From assembly GCA_900548075.1 (NCBI GenBank), contig URJD01000092.1:1-7054 (forward strand): 7,054 nt of DNA. The letters are read 5' to 3'. The stretch comes from an uncultured Collinsella sp. Its GTDB lineage: Bacteria > Actinomycetota > Coriobacteriia > Coriobacteriales > Coriobacteriaceae. The notes beneath the pieces are model-generated. The model was not told the DNA's origin, made no database searches, and saw only the letters and a list, made by a program, of their open reading frames with translations. Of this stretch, positions 5,171 through 7,054 are shown piece by piece; the stretch's first letter is position 1; each line of letters starts with the position of its first letter. Made by a program: the position numbers and the translations under genes.

Positions 5171-7054
5171 CTACAGCTCGTTGGCCGCGTGATACGCCGT
5201 GCGAATGGCGCTCGCGATGTCGGCGGTGCGCTCGCCCGAGCAGTCGCCCACGCAGGTCACGGGCACCGTCACGCCGTCCAGGTCAAACGCGTTGGCCTTG
5301 GAGCCCACGGCCATCACCACGTAATCGCAGGCGATCTTCACCGGCTCCTCGGCGCCGTCCTCGGCGGTGCGAACGGCCTCCACGCCCTCGTCGGTAATGG
5401 CGGTCAGGCGGGTCTTCACGTGCTGCTCCACGTTGTGCTCGGCAAAGTCGCTCATAATCAGCGGCAGAATGGTCTCGGACTCGCCCGCGGCAATCTTGTC
5501 GAGCATCTCCACGATCGCCACCTCGCAGCCGTGCTGCAGCAGATACTCGGCAGTCTCGGTGCCCACCAGGCCACCGCCAATGACGGCGACGCGGCCCGTA
5601 AGCTCCACCTTGCCGGCCAGCACGTCCCAGCTCGAGACGACCTTGTCCGAATCGGCACCCGGAACGGGGATGACCACGTCGTGCGCGCCCACGGCCACAA
5701 TCGCGGCGTCGGCGGCGTTGAGGTCCTCAGCGGTAGCGGCATGGTTGAGCTCGACCTTCACGCCCAGGCCGGGCAGAATCTTCTCGTAGTACTCGACCGA
5801 GCGCATGATCTCGTCCTTGCGCGGAGGCGCGGCCGCCAGCACAATCTGGCCGCCCAGGTGATCGCTCGCCTCGTAGATGGTCACGTCGTAGCCGCGCTTG
5901 GCCGCCACGCGTGCTGCCTCCAGGCCGGCGATACCGCCGCCCACCACGGCGATCTTCTTGTCGCCCTCGCCCGGCTTAATGGCGATGGTCGCCTCGTCAC
6001 CGTTCTCGGCGTTGAGCACGCACGAGATGTACTTGCGGTTTTGAATCGCGTCGACGCAGCCCTTGTTGCAGTTGAGGCACTCGCGGATGGGCTCACCCGT
6101 GGCGGCCTTCAGCGCAATGTCGGGGTCGCACATGAGCGAGCGGCCATAGGCGATGATGTCGGCGGCGCCGTCTTCCAGAATCTTCTCGCCGGCCTCGACC
6201 GAAACAACACGGCCGACGGTTGCCACCGGCACGGAGACCAGGGCCTTGACGCGCTCGGCCACGGGCAGCGTCCAGTTGTAGGGCATGGCGCCCATGGGCG
6301 GAATGGTGTCGCCCATGTTGCCGGTGTGGTTGGCCTGTGCGACCTGGATCATGTCGATGCCCGCGCCCTCAAGCAGCTTGGCAAACTCGCAGGCCTCGTC
6401 GGGTAGCAGGCCGCCCTTGCCGCGCGGCGTGCCGTCGGGGTTCTCCATGATCACGGGGAGCTTGTACTCCACCATCAGCTGCGGCGCGGCTTCTTTAATG
6501 GCAGCGACGACCTCCAGCGCGTAGCGAACGCGGTTCTCGAACGAGCCGCCGTACTCGTCGGTGCGCTGGTTGAGAATGGCCGAGCACAGCGAACCCACCA
6601 AGCGGTCGCCGTGGACCTCGATGGCGTCGATGCCGGCCTGCTGCGCGCGAGCGGCCGAGGCAGCGATGGCCTCCTTGATCTGGGTGAGCTGCTCTACGCT
6701 CGCCTCGTTCACAAAGTGCTGCATGTCGTGATGCAGCTTGGCGTAGGCCTGGTTGCGGATCTCGTTGGACTCGGCCATCTTGGCGGCAAAGGTCTCCTCG
6801 TCGCCGGCGGCCTTGGCCTCCTGCGCGGCCTTGGCGGCGGCCATGGATCCCATGACCATGCGGCCGACACCGGGCACATCGTACTCGGGGTGGAACAGCT
6901 GCAGCGCGACCTTGGCGCCGTGCTTGTGGACGACGTCGGCCAGGGCCTTAAACGTGGGGATCTGGGCGTCGGTTGCCAGCTTGGGCGTGGGGCTCGCGGT
7001 CATGACGGGAGCGACGTCGCCGATGACGATGTAGCTCACGCCGCCACGGGCCAG
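5171..7054 (-). CDS. NADH:flavin oxidoreductase, 2,4-dienoyl-CoA / 2-enoate reductase type (5' end outside window)
   Basis: This is a three-domain ene-reductase that in its family uses FMN, a [4Fe-4S] cluster and FAD to pass electrons from NAD(P)H to an activated C=C bond, in the cytoplasm. 627 codons are visible. The GTG at 7039 is internal: the frame reads LARGGVSYIVIGD from the window edge, matching the conserved RGG(V) strand of the barrel, so about 40-50 N-terminal residues are missing. Counting that GTG as residue 1: FMN barrel about 1-310 (HGAKVALQLFHPE 40-52, RTDEYGGSFENR 159-170, DGAADIIAYGRSLMCDPD 290-307); cluster cysteines C321, C324, C328 and C340 (CLNCNKGC...C); FAD motif VVGGGIAGLEAA (365-376); NAD(H) motif VIGGGLVGTETAEYL (486-500) ending in acidic E511, which suggests NADH preference; CVGDC (596-600) near the end. 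Relatives include FadH, clostridial enoate reductases and bile-acid BaiCD/BaiH. Oddities: HGDRLVG replaces the usual active-site segment, and an Ala-rich helical insertion occupies about 61-115. The substrate is unknown. The gene ends with its own terminator. Confidence 0.93.
   Translation of the reverse strand: MARGGVSYIVIGDVAPVMTASPTPKLATDAQIPTFKALADVVHKHGAKVALQLFHPEYDVPGVGRMVMGSMAAAKAAQEAKAAGDEETFAAKMAESNEIRNQAYAKLHHDMQHFVNEASVEQLTQIKEAIAASAARAQQAGIDAIEVHGDRLVGSLCSAILNQRTDEYGGSFENRVRYALEVVAAIKEAAPQLMVEYKLPVIMENPDGTPRGKGGLLPDEACEFAKLLEGAGIDMIQVAQANHTGNMGDTIPPMGAMPYNWTLPVAERVKALVSVPVATVGRVVSVEAGEKILEDGAADIIAYGRSLMCDPDIALKAATGEPIRECLNCNKGCVDAIQNRKYISCVLNAENGDEATIAIKPGEGDKKIAVVGGGIAGLEAARVAAKRGYDVTIYEASDHLGGQIVLAAAPPRKDEIMRSVEYYEKILPGLGVKVELNHAATAEDLNAADAAIVAVGAHDVVIPVPGADSDKVVSSWDVLAGKVELTGRVAVIGGGLVGTETAEYLLQHGCEVAIVEMLDKIAAGESETILPLIMSDFAEHNVEQHVKTRLTAITDEGVEAVRTAEDGAEEPVKIACDYVVMAVGSKANAFDLDGVTVPVTCVGDCSGERTADIASAIRTAYHAANEL

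Noticed and set aside
7037..7039. GTG at 7039 as start codon of the ene-reductase
   Set aside because: The frame is open to the window edge and reads LARGGVSYIVI, which is the conserved barrel strand of the family; the real start lies beyond the window.

Overview
The window is GC-rich, densely coded DNA with every recognisable gene on the minus strand. Gene content (a group 4 energy-converting [NiFe]-hydrogenase module, a flavin/iron-sulfur ene-reductase, an IS150-like helix-turn-helix protein) and the Ala/Gly/Asp-rich proteins suggest a strict anaerobe of the Actinomycetota. A gut Coriobacteriia member such as Collinsella is my best guess, but that rests on general resemblance and not on a marker gene.

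Read in the direction of transcription (right to left): (1) 7054-5171 is most of an NADH:flavin oxidoreductase of the old-yellow-enzyme / 2,4-dienoyl-CoA reductase / 2-enoate reductase type. Its N-terminus lies beyond the right edge, and a strong intrinsic terminator follows it (5095-5055). (2) 5050-4731 is an AT-richer non-coding spacer with three dyad symmetries and a plausible promoter. (3) 4730-4326 is a 134-residue protein with two helix-turn-helix repeats and a basic AT-hook-like tail. It resembles the OrfA of IS150-type IS3 elements but has no OrfB partner, and it is closed by its own intrinsic terminator (4313-4291). (4) 4290-4145 is the leader of the hydrogenase operon. (5) 4144-1262 is a single 960-residue membrane protein in which an antiporter-like NuoL/EchA domain is joined to a NuoH/EchB domain. 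(6) 1249-665 is the hydrogenase small subunit (NuoB/EchC type) with the CxxC spacing typical of hydrogenases. (7) 665-1 is the NuoC/EchD-type subunit with a long Ala/Lys/Glu-rich tail, cut by the left edge.

The order A-B-C-D matches ech-type operons, so the large catalytic subunit and a ferredoxin-like subunit would be expected just beyond the left edge. Neither is visible. The membrane fusion would form the ion-translocating arm, and EchC and EchD would be part of the peripheral arm that couples reduced ferredoxin (or formate) oxidation to H2 formation and ion pumping. The last three genes are tightly coupled: the Shine-Dalgarno of echC overlaps the stop codon of the fusion, and echC/echD share a TAATG junction. 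The two terminators make the ene-reductase, the HTH protein and the hydrogenase three separate transcription units, so a functional link among them is only suggested by proximity.

The most notable points are the EchA-EchB fusion, the low-complexity tails on two hydrogenase subunits, the orphan OrfA-like double-HTH protein with its dyad-rich upstream region, and the departure of the ene-reductase from the usual active-site motif. I see no tRNA, rRNA, CRISPR array or complete mobile element.
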